From assembly GCA_934096275.1 (NCBI GenBank), contig CAKOLK010000002.1, positions 1 to 64,000 of the forward strand: 64,000 nt of DNA. The letters run 5' to 3'. How positions within the stretch are numbered: position 1 is the first letter of the stretch; each line of letters starts with the position of its first letter. The position numbers and the translations under genes were made by a program. The notes beneath the pieces are model-generated. The model was not told where the DNA came from and made no database searches. It saw nothing but the letters and a program-made list of their open reading frames with translations. Shown here one piece after another: positions 43,235 to 51,017 of this stretch. This DNA comes from an uncultured Bacilli bacterium. Lineage in GTDB: Bacteria; Bacillota_I; Bacilli_A; RF39; UBA660.

Positions 43235-45811
43235 ATGGATAATAAAGATAATATAGAAAAAGTAGAAGATTCTGCTTTGAATAATTCTGAGACTTTTGAT
43301 GAAGAACTTGAAAAAGTAGAAGTTGATGTTGATAAGTTTAATGGATATTTTCATGAAAGGGATAGTTTAGCTGAAAATAATATTGTTGATGAGGTTAAAA
43401 CTTCTTTCTTGGAATATTCAATGAGTGTAATTACGTCTCGTGCGTTACCGGATTTAAGAGATGGTCTTAAACCTGTTCATAGACGTATTTTATGGAGTAT
43501 GTTTAATTCTGGTTATACTCCAGATAAGCCACATAGAAAGAGTGCAAAAACAGTTGGTGAAGTAATGGGTAATTATCATCCACATGGTGATAGTTCTATT
43601 TATGAGGCTATGGTAAGAATGGCTCAGGATTTCAATCAACGTTATTTATTGATTGATGGTCATGGTAATTTTGGTAATATTGAAGGTGACGGCGCTGCTG
43701 CAATGCGTTATACTGAATCTCGTTTATCTAAGTTATCGCTTGAGCTTCTTAGTGATATTAGAAAAAATACTGTTGATATGACTAAAAATTTTGATGAAAC
43801 TCTAGATGAGCCTGTTGTTTTACCTAGTAGATTTCCTAATATTTTAGTTAATGGGACTATGGGTATTGCTGTTGGTATGGCTACTAATATACCACCACAT
43901 AATTTAGGTGAGGTTATTGATGGTTGTGTTGCTTATATTGATAATCCTGATATTGATACTTTAGGTTTAATGCAACATATAAAGGGTCCCGATTTTCCTA
44001 CTGGAGGAATTATTCTTGGTAATTCAGGTATTATGAGGGCTTATCAAACTGGTAAAGGTACAATTACTATTAGAAGTAAGGCAGAAATAGTTGAAAATGG
44101 TAATCATTCTAGTATAGTTGTTACTGAAGTTCCATATGGTGTTAATACCATGGATTTAAAAAATAGAGTTGCTGAGCTTGTCAGGGATAAGGTTATTGAA
44201 GGTATTTCTGATTATCATACTGATTTAAAGAATGGTGTTAAGATTACTATTACCTTAAAGAGAGATGCAAATCCTCAAGTTGTACTTAACAATTTATACA
44301 AACATACTAATTTTCAAATTAGCTATGGTATAACTTTGTTGATGATTGATGGAAAGACTCCTAGAACATTAGGATTAAAGGATATTATATCTAAATATAT
44401 AGATCATCAAATGGAAGTTATTATAAGAAGAACTAAGTTTGATTTAGAAAAAGATGAAAAACGTGTTCATATTTTAGAAGGTTATAAAATTGCACAAGAT
44501 AATATTGATGAAGTTATTAAGATTATTAAAGCTGCTAAGAGTGATGTTGAAGCAAAAGAAAAATTAATGGATCGATTTGGTCTTACTGATGTGCAAACTG
44601 ATGCTATTTTAGAATTGAAATTACGTCGTTTAACTGGATTAGAACGTGAAAAGATTGAAGCTGAATTGCAAGCATTATTACTTGAAATTGAGGAATTAAA
44701 ATCTATTTTAGCTAGTAATGAAAAGGTTCTTGCAATTATCAAGAAGGAAATGTTAGAAATTAAGGCTAGATTTGCAGATGAAAGAAGAACTTCAATTGAT
44801 ATGACTGCTATTGATTATATTGAGGATGAATCGTTAATACCTGTTGAAAACATTATGATTTCTCTTACAGAAAAAGGTTATATTAAGAGATTGTTAACAA
44901 GTACATACAGATCACAAAATCGTGGTGGTGTTGGTATTAAAGGTATGTCTACTAATGAAGAAGATTTTGTTAGTAAGTTAGTTACATGTTCTACACATGA
45001 TCATATATTATTTTTTACTAATTTTGGTAAAGTATATAGGATAAAAGGTTATGAAATACCTGAATCTAGTAGACAATCTAAGGGATTACCTATTGTTAAT
45101 TTATTACCTTTGGAAAAAGGTGAAATTGTTAACTCAATTATTCCAATTAATCCTAATGATGTTGATGATAGTAAGAGTTTGATATTCTTTACTATGGGTG
45201 GTCTTGTTAAGAGAACTCCAATAAGTGAGTTTGAATCTATTAGAAAGAATGGTAAAATTGCTATTACTCTTAAGGAAGATGATGAGTTGATTAGTGTTAA
45301 AATGACGTCTGGTAATGATGAAGTTATTATGGCTTCTAATAGTGGAAGAATGGTTCGTTTTGTGGAAACTGAGGTTCGTATGATGGGTCGTAGTGCTTCT
45401 GGTGTTAAGGGTATTGATTTAACTGATTCTAAGGTAATTGGAGCAGAAATTGTAAATCCTAATGAATATATTTTAGTGGTAACAGAAAATGGTTATGGTA
45501 AGAAAACCGATGTTGGTGAATATAGACTTACTCATCGTGGTAGTAAGGGCGTAAAAGCGCTTAATATTACTGATAAAAATGGTTTAATTATTGCATTTAA
45601 ATCTGTTATTGGGGACGAAGATTTAATTATTACAACAAATAATGGTATTGTTATTAGACTTGATGTTTCTAAGATTTCTACTTTGAAGAGAAATACGCAA
45701 GGTGTTAGATTGATGAGTCTTAAAGATGGTCAGGTTGTTACTTCTGTTACTGTAACTGAAAAGGTTGACGAAGATTTAGAAAATACCGAATCTAAAGAAA
45801 ATGATGCTTAG
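43235..45811 (+). CDS. gyrA: DNA gyrase subunit A
   Basis: DNA-cleaving subunit of gyrase, 858 residues. The active-site Tyr is in AAMRYTESRLS. The quinolone-determining segment reads YHPHGDSSIYEAMVRMAQ with the usual Ser, as in susceptible strains. Six beta-pinwheel C-terminal repeats follow, with a GyrA box-like SRQSKGLP near 610. It has an N-terminal acidic extension of about 45 residues ahead of the usual IVDEVKTSFLEYSMSVI, longer than in Bacillus. AGGAGGTT precedes the ATG. Confidence 0.97.
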   Translation: MDNKDNIEKVEDSALNNSETFDEELEKVEVDVDKFNGYFHERDSLAENNIVDEVKTSFLEYSMSVITSRALPDLRDGLKPVHRRILWSMFNSGYTPDKPHRKSAKTVGEVMGNYHPHGDSSIYEAMVRMAQDFNQRYLLIDGHGNFGNIEGDGAAAMRYTESRLSKLSLELLSDIRKNTVDMTKNFDETLDEPVVLPSRFPNILVNGTMGIAVGMATNIPPHNLGEVIDGCVAYIDNPDIDTLGLMQHIKGPDFPTGGIILGNSGIMRAYQTGKGTITIRSKAEIVENGNHSSIVVTEVPYGVNTMDLKNRVAELVRDKVIEGISDYHTDLKNGVKITITLKRDANPQVVLNNLYKHTNFQISYGITLLMIDGKTPRTLGLKDIISKYIDHQMEVIIRRTKFDLEKDEKRVHILEGYKIAQDNIDEVIKIIKAAKSDVEAKEKLMDRFGLTDVQTDAILELKLRRLTGLEREKIEAELQALLLEIEELKSILASNEKVLAIIKKEMLEIKARFADERRTSIDMTAIDYIEDESLIPVENIMISLTEKGYIKRLLTSTYRSQNRGGVGIKGMSTNEEDFVSKLVTCSTHDHILFFTNFGKVYRIKGYEIPESSRQSKGLPIVNLLPLEKGEIVNSIIPINPNDVDDSKSLIFFTMGGLVKRTPISEFESIRKNGKIAITLKEDDELISVKMTSGNDEVIMASNSGRMVRFVETEVRMMGRSASGVKGIDLTDSKVIGAEIVNPNEYILVVTENGYGKKTDVGEYRLTHRGSKGVKALNITDKNGLIIAFKSVIGDEDLIITTNNGIVIRLDVSKISTLKRNTQGVRLMSLKDGQVVTSVTVTEKVDEDLENTESKENDA

Positions 45812-45827
45812 GCATTATTTTTTTTAT
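45800..45827 (+). terminator. Terminator after gyrA
   Basis: AATGATGC-TTAG-GCATTATT (one G-U pair) with a following T run, overlapping the gyrA stop codon. Confidence 0.8.
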
Positions 45828-45878
45828 TATTTACAAAACAAATGTTTGTTATTCGCAATTTTATAGTTTTTTGTAAAT

Positions 45879-45917
45879 TGTTAATAAGTGTTATTTTTCA
45901 ATGTTTCACGTGAAACT
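45879..45917. promoter_or_regulatory. Box-parS module 1 (parS with one mismatch)
   Basis: TGTTAATAA at 45879-45887, 14-bp spacer, then TGTTTCACGTGAAACT at 45902-45917 (last base differs from parS). Confidence 0.85.
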
Positions 45918-46092
45918 TTATGTCAATATGTTATTAAATTTTAAATAGAATTATTTTAAGTTTGATTTATTTTGTTTATATTAACTTAATTAATTATATT
46001 TTTATTTTGCTTTTTACATAAGTTATATATTAGTTTATAGTATTTGTTTTTTAATATGTATAGTTACAATCTTAAAACTTTTAATTTAAAAT

Positions 46093-46130
46093 TGTTAATA
46101 AATATTTTTTTCAATGTTTCACGTGAAACA
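46093..46130. promoter_or_regulatory. Box-parS module 2
   Basis: TGTTAATAA at 46093-46101, 13-bp spacer, perfect parS TGTTTCACGTGAAACA at 46115-46130. The parS site lies directly before the ffs promoter. Confidence 0.9.
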
Positions 46131-46134
46131 TTGA

Positions 46135-46161
46135 TTGACTATTTTGATTTTTTGTTATAAT
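46135..46161 (+). promoter_or_regulatory. ffs promoter
   Basis: TTGACT, short 15-bp spacer, TATAAT (46156-46161), eight bases before the RNA start. Confidence 0.65.
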
Positions 46162-46169
46162 ATATATTT

Positions 46170-46248
46170 GTGCAACGCATATGATTGAATTAGGTCAGGA
46201 TCGGAAGATAGCAGCCTTAAAGTCCTCTGTGTGTGTGCACTTTTTTTT
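46170..46248 (+). ncRNA. ffs: Signal recognition particle RNA, very short form
   Basis: SRP RNA that with Ffh targets membrane proteins. The conserved apical domain GGTCAGGATCGGAAGATAGCAGCC is present. The ends GTGCAACGCA and TGTGTGTGCAC pair as the helix base. Only about 71 nt before the T run, compared with about 270 nt with an Alu domain in Bacillus; the size is like Mollicutes SRP RNA. tadA follows after the T run. Confidence 0.93.
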
Positions 46249-46258
46249 GGAGGTTTTT

Positions 46259-46699
46259 ATGTCATTAAAGAATGATAAGTATTACTTTAATTTAGCATTG
46301 AAGGAAGCGAAAAGGGCAACAAAATCAAATAATGTTCCGATTGGTTGTGTTATTGTTTTTAATAACAGAGTGATTGCTAAAGCATATAATAAAAAGAATA
46401 GTAAGAACGTTTCAATTTATCATGCTGAGATATTGGCAATGATAAAAGCATGTAGATTTTTAAATACATTTATTTTAGAAGATTGTACTATGTATGTAAC
46501 TTTAGAACCTTGTAAAATGTGTATGAATGCCATAGCTGAATCACGTATTAGAAATGTTAAGTATTTGATTTTTTCTAGATATGGAAATAATTTAAAAAGC
46601 AATTATGATCGTATTAAATGTAACCAATATTCTAATAATGAATATATAGATGAATATAGTGATATGTTATCACAATTTTTTAAGAATGTAAGAAGTTAA
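46259..46699 (+). CDS. tadA: tRNA-specific adenosine deaminase TadA
   Basis: Deaminates A34 of tRNA-Arg(ACG) to inosine. The 146-residue protein has the zinc motif YHAEILAM and TLEPCKMCMNAIAESRI, plus VPIGCVIVFN. GGAGGTTTTT precedes the ATG at 46259; the frame extends upstream into the SRP RNA, which rules out the earlier start. Gene order tadA/ffs/dnaX is conserved in Firmicutes. Confidence 0.95.
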   Translation: MSLKNDKYYFNLALKEAKRATKSNNVPIGCVIVFNNRVIAKAYNKKNSKNVSIYHAEILAMIKACRFLNTFILEDCTMYVTLEPCKMCMNAIAESRIRNVKYLIFSRYGNNLKSNYDRIKCNQYSNNEYIDEYSDMLSQFFKNVRS

Positions 46700-46702
46700 C
46701 AA

Positions 46703-46718
46703 TGTTTCACGTGAAACA
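46703..46718. promoter_or_regulatory. parS site 3
   Basis: Perfect TGTTTCACGTGAAACA immediately after tadA. No TGTTAATAA box at the usual distance. Confidence 0.92.
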
Positions 46719-46835
46719 TTAAATAATATTACTATTTATGTTAACTAATATTAATATTCTATGACTTTTACTGTTCATATCTTTTGATTTGAATTATTAA
46801 ACTATTTATTTTAAATATAAAATAGTCTTTAAATT

Positions 46836-46849
46836 ATTTCCCGGGAAAT
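46836..46849. promoter_or_regulatory. Noc-binding site 1
   Basis: ATTTCCCGGGAAAT, identical to the Bacillus NBS consensus, in the centre of a 24-bp perfect palindrome (46831-46854). Confidence 0.9.
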
Positions 46850-46899
46850 AATTTTGAATAATATGATATTTTTATATTGTTAATAACTGTTTTTTTCAA

Positions 46900-46915
46900 T
46901 GTTTCACGTGAAACA
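46900..46915. promoter_or_regulatory. parS site 4
   Basis: Perfect TGTTTCACGTGAAACA, 13 bp after TGTTAATAA. Confidence 0.92.
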
Positions 46916-47030
46916 TAATTTAGTTATTAACATTTTTTGGTTAATAACTTATATATTTTATAAGTTTTGATTGCTATGGTTGATTAATTTAATCAATTGA
47001 TTACAAGAATAGATTATTAAATTATTTGTT

Positions 47031-47066
47031 TTAAATCCAATGTTTCACGTGAAACATTGGATTTAA
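47031..47066. promoter_or_regulatory. parS site 5 within a 36-bp perfect palindrome
   Basis: parS core at 47041-47056, with a further 10 bp of perfect symmetry on each side (TTAAATCCAA / TTGGATTTAA). Confidence 0.92.
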
Positions 47067-47163
47067 CTTATTAATGAATATTATATATTATATGTATTTA
47101 ATTTTATTTTTTCTTATATGTTTAAAAAAAATATATTATGAATACAAAAATCATCAATAAATT

Positions 47164-47177
47164 ATTTCCCGGGAAAT
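47164..47177. promoter_or_regulatory. Noc-binding site 2
   Basis: ATTTCCCGGGAAAT, inside repeat copy 2. Confidence 0.9.
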
Positions 47178-47227
47178 AATTTTGAATAATATGATATTTT
47201 TATATTGTTAATAACTGTTTTTTTCAA

Positions 47228-47243
47228 TGTTTCACGTGAAACA
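47228..47243. promoter_or_regulatory. parS site 6
   Basis: Perfect TGTTTCACGTGAAACA, 13 bp after TGTTAATAA. Confidence 0.92.
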
Positions 47244-47335
47244 TTGATAACAAAGCTGAAATAATTTTGATATGTCATAGACTTTATTGCACTAATTTGA
47301 TACAATATTTGTAGTACTTTTTTGGGGGTGATATT

Positions 47336-48967
47336 ATTACTTATTTAGCTTTATATAGAAAATATAGACCAACTTCTTTTGAAGAGGTTGCAGGTCAAAG
47401 TTCTATTGTGAAAATACTTAAAAATTCTATTGCTAATGGTTGTGTTTCTCATGCTTATTTATTTGCGGGACCTCGAGGAACTGGCAAGACAAGTTTAGCA
47501 AAAATTATCGCTAAAACTATTAATTGTTTTAATTTAAATGGATCTAAATTTTGTAATGAATGTGATAGTTGTGTCTCTTTTAATAATAAAAATAATCCTG
47601 ATATTATTGAAATAGATGCTGCTTCAAATAATGGTGTTGAAGAAATCAGAAAGATTAGAGATAGTGTTAATTTAATGCCTAGTATTTCAAAATATAAGGT
47701 TTATATTATTGATGAAGTACATATGTTATCTAGTGGAGCTTTTAATGCATTATTAAAAACTCTTGAAGAACCGCCAGCTCATGTTATTTTTATATTAGCG
47801 ACTACAGAGTTTTATAAGATTCCAGAAACAATTATATCTAGATGTCAGTGTTTTAATTTTGAACGTATTTCAAATAATGAAATTGTTAATAAATTACAAT
47901 ATATTGTTGAATGTGAAAATATTAATATTGATTATAATGTTTTGAATTTGATTGCAAAGTATAGTGATGGAGGTTTAAGAGATTCAATTAGTATGCTGGA
48001 TAAATTAGTTTCTTATTCTAATGAAATCACCGTTGATGATTATTACACTTTGAAGGGTATTGTTAATGATGAATGTCTGGTGTCGCTTACTAATTACATT
48101 TTTAATTGCGATATTCCTAATATATTGAATCTTTTAGAAGAGTTGGAAAATTCAGGCAAAGATGTTGTTGTTTTATTAGATAGTTTTATGGAACATCTTA
48201 AGTCTCGTTTGATTTCACATGATGCTAATAACTTTGATTCTATTTATAATTTAATTATTGAGTTAAATGACTTGGATATATTGTTAAAAAAGAGTAGTAA
48301 TAAGAAAATTATTTTTGAGGTAGGAATTATTAAAATTGTTAATAAATTGTTTAAGAATAAAACAAATGTTTGTAATACACAAGATATTAATGATTTTGTT
48401 GTTCAAAATAAGAAGGTTGTTTCTAATGAAGAAGATGTTGATGATGTCTCTAAAGAGGTAGTTGAAACTTATAAAATATGTTATAATAAAGATGTCAGGA
48501 TTAATAATGCTTTTGCGTTGGCTGATAAGGGTCTTTTGAATGATTTGAGAATAAAGTGGGTTTTATTTTCTGAATCTGTTTCTAGTCCTGATGATTCTTT
48601 GTTTATTTCTTATTTACTTGATAGTACTTTAAGAGTTGCAGGTAAAAATGAATTGATTTTGTCAGTTAAATATGATTCGATTCTTAAAAATGTTGATAAT
48701 AATATTTCTGGTATTGAATTAGTATTTAATAATATTATGAATACTAACTATAAACTTGTTTTTATTAGTGATTCTGATTGGGAAAATCTAAAAAATGAAT
48801 ATATTAAAAATATTAAAAATGGAATTGTTTATAGTTATATTGATGAAGAAGCAAAAAATAGTGATGATGTTGTTTCTTCAGATGATAATATTTCTTTTGA
48901 TAATAGTAGTGATAGTGATGTTTTAGCTACTTCATTGTTTGGAGAAGATATTGTTGAATTAAAATAG
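47336..48967 (+). CDS. dnaX: DNA polymerase III tau/gamma subunit, apparent AUU start
   Basis: Clamp-loader ATPase. Reading from ATT at 47336 gives 543 residues starting (M)TYLALYRKYRPTSFEEVAGQ, the invariant DnaX N-terminus. Then come the P-loop FAGPRGTGKTSLAKII, a zinc-binding CNECDSC, VYIIDEVHMLSSGAFNALLKTLEEPP and SRCQCF. GGGGGTG lies five bases before this ATT; a TAG at 47312 closes the frame upstream and there is no ATG, GTG or TTG before a GTG at 47408, which would remove 24 conserved residues. No gamma-type frameshift signal was seen. Confidence 0.9.
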   Translation: MTYLALYRKYRPTSFEEVAGQSSIVKILKNSIANGCVSHAYLFAGPRGTGKTSLAKIIAKTINCFNLNGSKFCNECDSCVSFNNKNNPDIIEIDAASNNGVEEIRKIRDSVNLMPSISKYKVYIIDEVHMLSSGAFNALLKTLEEPPAHVIFILATTEFYKIPETIISRCQCFNFERISNNEIVNKLQYIVECENINIDYNVLNLIAKYSDGGLRDSISMLDKLVSYSNEITVDDYYTLKGIVNDECLVSLTNYIFNCDIPNILNLLEELENSGKDVVVLLDSFMEHLKSRLISHDANNFDSIYNLIIELNDLDILLKKSSNKKIIFEVGIIKIVNKLFKNKTNVCNTQDINDFVVQNKKVVSNEEDVDDVSKEVVETYKICYNKDVRINNAFALADKGLLNDLRIKWVLFSESVSSPDDSLFISYLLDSTLRVAGKNELILSVKYDSILKNVDNNISGIELVFNNIMNTNYKLVFISDSDWENLKNEYIKNIKNGIVYSYIDEEAKNSDDVVSSDDNISFDNSSDSDVLATSLFGEDIVELK

Positions 48968-48978
48968 GAGGGATAATT

Positions 48979-49278
48979 ATGAATATGCAAGCTTTAATGA
49001 AACAAGCGCAAGCTATGCAAAAAGAAATTACGAATATTAAAAATGAAATTGATAATTCTACTTTTGAAGGAAGTAGTTCATTGGTTAAGGTTGTAGTTAA
49101 TGGAAAGAAAGAAGTTTTAAGTGTTAAGATTTCTTCTGATGCTACTGATTTAAGTGATGATATTTCTATGTTAGAGGATATGATTGTTCTAGCTATGAAT
49201 GATGCTTTTTTGAAAGTTGACAAGACTACTAATGAAAAAATGGGAAAATATTCTAATATGATGTCAGGATTGATGTGA
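48979..49278 (+). CDS. ybaB: YbaB/EbfC nucleoid-associated protein
   Basis: Small DNA-binding dimer, 99 residues: MQALMKQAQAMQKEI at the start, VKVVVNGKKEVLSVKIS in the beta sheet, and a Met-rich end MGKYSNMMSGLM. It lies between dnaX and recR as in most bacteria. AGGAGGG precedes the ATG. Confidence 0.95.
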   Translation: MNMQALMKQAQAMQKEITNIKNEIDNSTFEGSSSLVKVVVNGKKEVLSVKISSDATDLSDDISMLEDMIVLAMNDAFLKVDKTTNEKMGKYSNMMSGLM

Positions 49279-49282
49279 TAAT

Positions 49283-49879
49283 ATGTATCCAAAGAGTTTA
49301 TTAGATTTAATTGAATATTTTAAAAAATTTCCCGGGATTGGAGAAAAAACAGCTGAGAGATTAGCCTTTTCTGTTCTCAATTTTGATGTTGATGAAGTAA
49401 CTGATTTTAGTAATGCTCTATGTAGTGCTAAAACAAATATCAAACCTTGTAGTGTTTGTGGTATTTTGACGGAAGCTGATTTGTGTTTTATTTGTAGCGA
49501 CAATTCACGTGATTGTGATAGTATTTTAGTAGTTGAGAACTCTAAGGATGTATTCTTATTTGAAAAACTTGGAAATTACAATGGTTATTATCATGTTCTT
49601 GGTGGATTGATTTCTCCTCTTGATGAAATTGGTCCTGATGATTTGTCTATTGATTCATTGGTAAGAAGAGTTAAAGAAAAAAATATAAAAGAAGTTGTAC
49701 TTGCTATTAAAACTGGTATAGAAGCTGATACGACTGCTTTATATATAAAAAGGTTATTAGAAAAAGATGGAATAACAGTAACTAGAATAGCTAATGGTAT
49801 TCCTATTGGAGCAGATATGGAATATATTGATGTTCTTACATTAGAAACAGCTTTAAATAATAGAAAGGAAGTATTTTAA
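49283..49879 (+). CDS. recR: Recombination protein RecR
   Basis: RecFOR pathway protein that helps load RecA. The 198 residues have the helix-hairpin-helix FKKFPGIGEKTAERLAF, the zinc site CSVCGILTEADLCFIC, the Toprim domain (ILVVENSKDVFLFEK) and a C-terminal GADMEYIDVLTLETAL. An internal TTTCCCGGGA resembles a half Noc site, but it encodes the conserved FPG. Confidence 0.96.
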   Translation: MYPKSLLDLIEYFKKFPGIGEKTAERLAFSVLNFDVDEVTDFSNALCSAKTNIKPCSVCGILTEADLCFICSDNSRDCDSILVVENSKDVFLFEKLGNYNGYYHVLGGLISPLDEIGPDDLSIDSLVRRVKEKNIKEVVLAIKTGIEADTTALYIKRLLEKDGITVTRIANGIPIGADMEYIDVLTLETALNNRKEVF

Positions 49880-49915
49880 TGAAATGTAATCATATATTTT
49901 TTTGAGGTGTTATTC

Positions 49916-50101
49916 TTGAAAGAAAGATTATATTTTATTGGAAAAAGGCTTCTTTTAGCTCCATTTATAATTTATATATATGATTTAATAATGGGGACTT
50001 CAGTTTATTTTATTCCAATTAATATTATCACAATTTTGATTGTTGGTTTGTTTGATATTTTTGGATTAATTTTATTGATAGTTTTATTATTAATTTTATG
50101 A
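49916..50101 (+). CDS. bofA: BofA-like integral membrane protein
   Basis: A 61-residue protein with two hydrophobic segments and the central VYFIPINIITILIVGLFDIFGLILLI, which resembles the proline/asparagine loop and C-terminal helix of BofA, an inhibitor of pro-sigma-K processing in sporulation. In Bacillus bofA also lies just downstream of recR. The start is TTG at 49916, six bases after GAGGTG. Similarity is short, so the call leans on position. Confidence 0.65.
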   Translation: MKERLYFIGKRLLLAPFIIYIYDLIMGTSVYFIPINIITILIVGLFDIFGLILLIVLLLIL

Positions 50102-50114
50102 TGAGGTGATAGGC

Positions 50115-51017
50115 GTGTTAGAAAAATATGAAAAAATACAAAATGTATTTTATAAGTTTATTGTAAATTCTGTTAATAATGGTCATATTTCTCATGCTTA
50201 TTTAATTGAAACTAATGGTGTTTCTTATGGATATGATTTAGCTATTTCACTTGCTAAGTTTTTTCTTTGTATTGATAAAGATCCTATAAAACAAAAGGTA
50301 ATACTTGATGAGATAGATAAAAATATATATTCTGATTTATATATTATTAATAGCGATGATAACGAAATTAAAAAGAATGATGTTGCTTTTTTAAAACATG
50401 TTTTTTCTTTCAAATCTCAAAATAATAATAAAAGAATTTACATAATCAATAATGCTAATTTACTTAATGTGTCTTCGTCAAATACATTACTTAAGTTTTT
50501 AGAAGAACCAGATGATGATATAGTTGCAATTTTAGTGACTGAAAGTAAATATGATTTATTAGATACTATTGTTTCACGTTGTCAGGTTTTATCATTAATA
50601 AATAATGATTCGTTTATTGAAAAGTTAACTTGGAATGATTACGATGAAACTATGGATTATATTGATTTTGTTAATGATAAAATTTCTAACATGATTAATT
50701 TGTATTTTCTACTAGAATTAAGTGATGTTTTTTTACTTACAAATGAATATATGTATAGTATTAAAAATAATCTTACTAATTTTTTTCTAGTTGGTCTTGC
50801 TTTTTATTATGATGTTTTTAATTTGTATTATGATAGAAAATCTCAATTTATTACTGGTTTTGATGAGCAAAAAATAAAAGTTATGAAAAATAATGCAATT
50901 AGTGATATAATAAAGAAGATTGATGTAATTAATACATTTATTAATAAATCTAAATCTAATGTTAATAAGGATTTATTGATTGATGATTTTACATTTAAGA
51001 TGTTAGGAGATGATTAG
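50115..51017 (+). CDS. holB: DNA polymerase III delta-prime subunit (HolB)
   Basis: Clamp-loader subunit of about 300 residues. It shows HISHAYLIE at the N-terminus, IYIINNANLLNVSSSNTLLKFLEEPDDDIVAILVT and IVSRCQVLSL, but no functional P-loop, as usual for delta-prime. GTG at 50115 is the likely start, six bases after GAGGTG. ricT begins directly after its stop. Confidence 0.85.
   Translation: MLEKYEKIQNVFYKFIVNSVNNGHISHAYLIETNGVSYGYDLAISLAKFFLCIDKDPIKQKVILDEIDKNIYSDLYIINSDDNEIKKNDVAFLKHVFSFKSQNNNKRIYIINNANLLNVSSSNTLLKFLEEPDDDIVAILVTESKYDLLDTIVSRCQVLSLINNDSFIEKLTWNDYDETMDYIDFVNDKISNMINLYFLLELSDVFLLTNEYMYSIKNNLTNFFLVGLAFYYDVFNLYYDRKSQFITGFDEQKIKVMKNNAISDIIKKIDVINTFINKSKSNVNKDLLIDDFTFKMLGDD

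Larger units (their letters stand above)
46830..46916. repeat. 87-bp direct repeat, copy 1 (NBS-box-parS)
   Basis: Identical to 47158-47244. Contains ATTTCCCGGGAAAT (46836-46849), TGTTAATAA (46878-46886) and perfect parS (46900-46915). Confidence 0.95.
47158..47244. repeat. 87-bp direct repeat, copy 2 (NBS-box-parS)
   Basis: Identical to 46830-46916. Noc site 47164-47177, TGTTAATAA 47206-47214, parS 47228-47243. Ends about 90 bp before dnaX. Confidence 0.95.
46719..47335. other. Gene-free tadA-dnaX interval, packed with segregation sites
   Basis: A 617-bp stretch with no supported gene. It holds two Noc sites, three parS sites, TGTTAATAA/TTATTAACA boxes (46878, 46924, 47206), an 87-bp exact duplication and a 36-bp palindrome. 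No promoter could be fixed for dnaX. Confidence 0.8.

Noticed and set aside
48846..48860. A-rich run in dnaX as a gamma-type frameshift site
   Set aside because: Not a canonical A-AAA-AAG heptamer, and there is no downstream stem or nearby stop in the -1 frame that I can support.
49325..49338. Third Noc-binding site in recR
   Set aside because: Only the left part matches (TTTCCCGGGA); it encodes the conserved FPG of RecR.
50568..50582. parS-like TTGTTTCACGTTG in holB
   Set aside because: Only half of the palindrome is kept and it encodes the conserved SRC motif.
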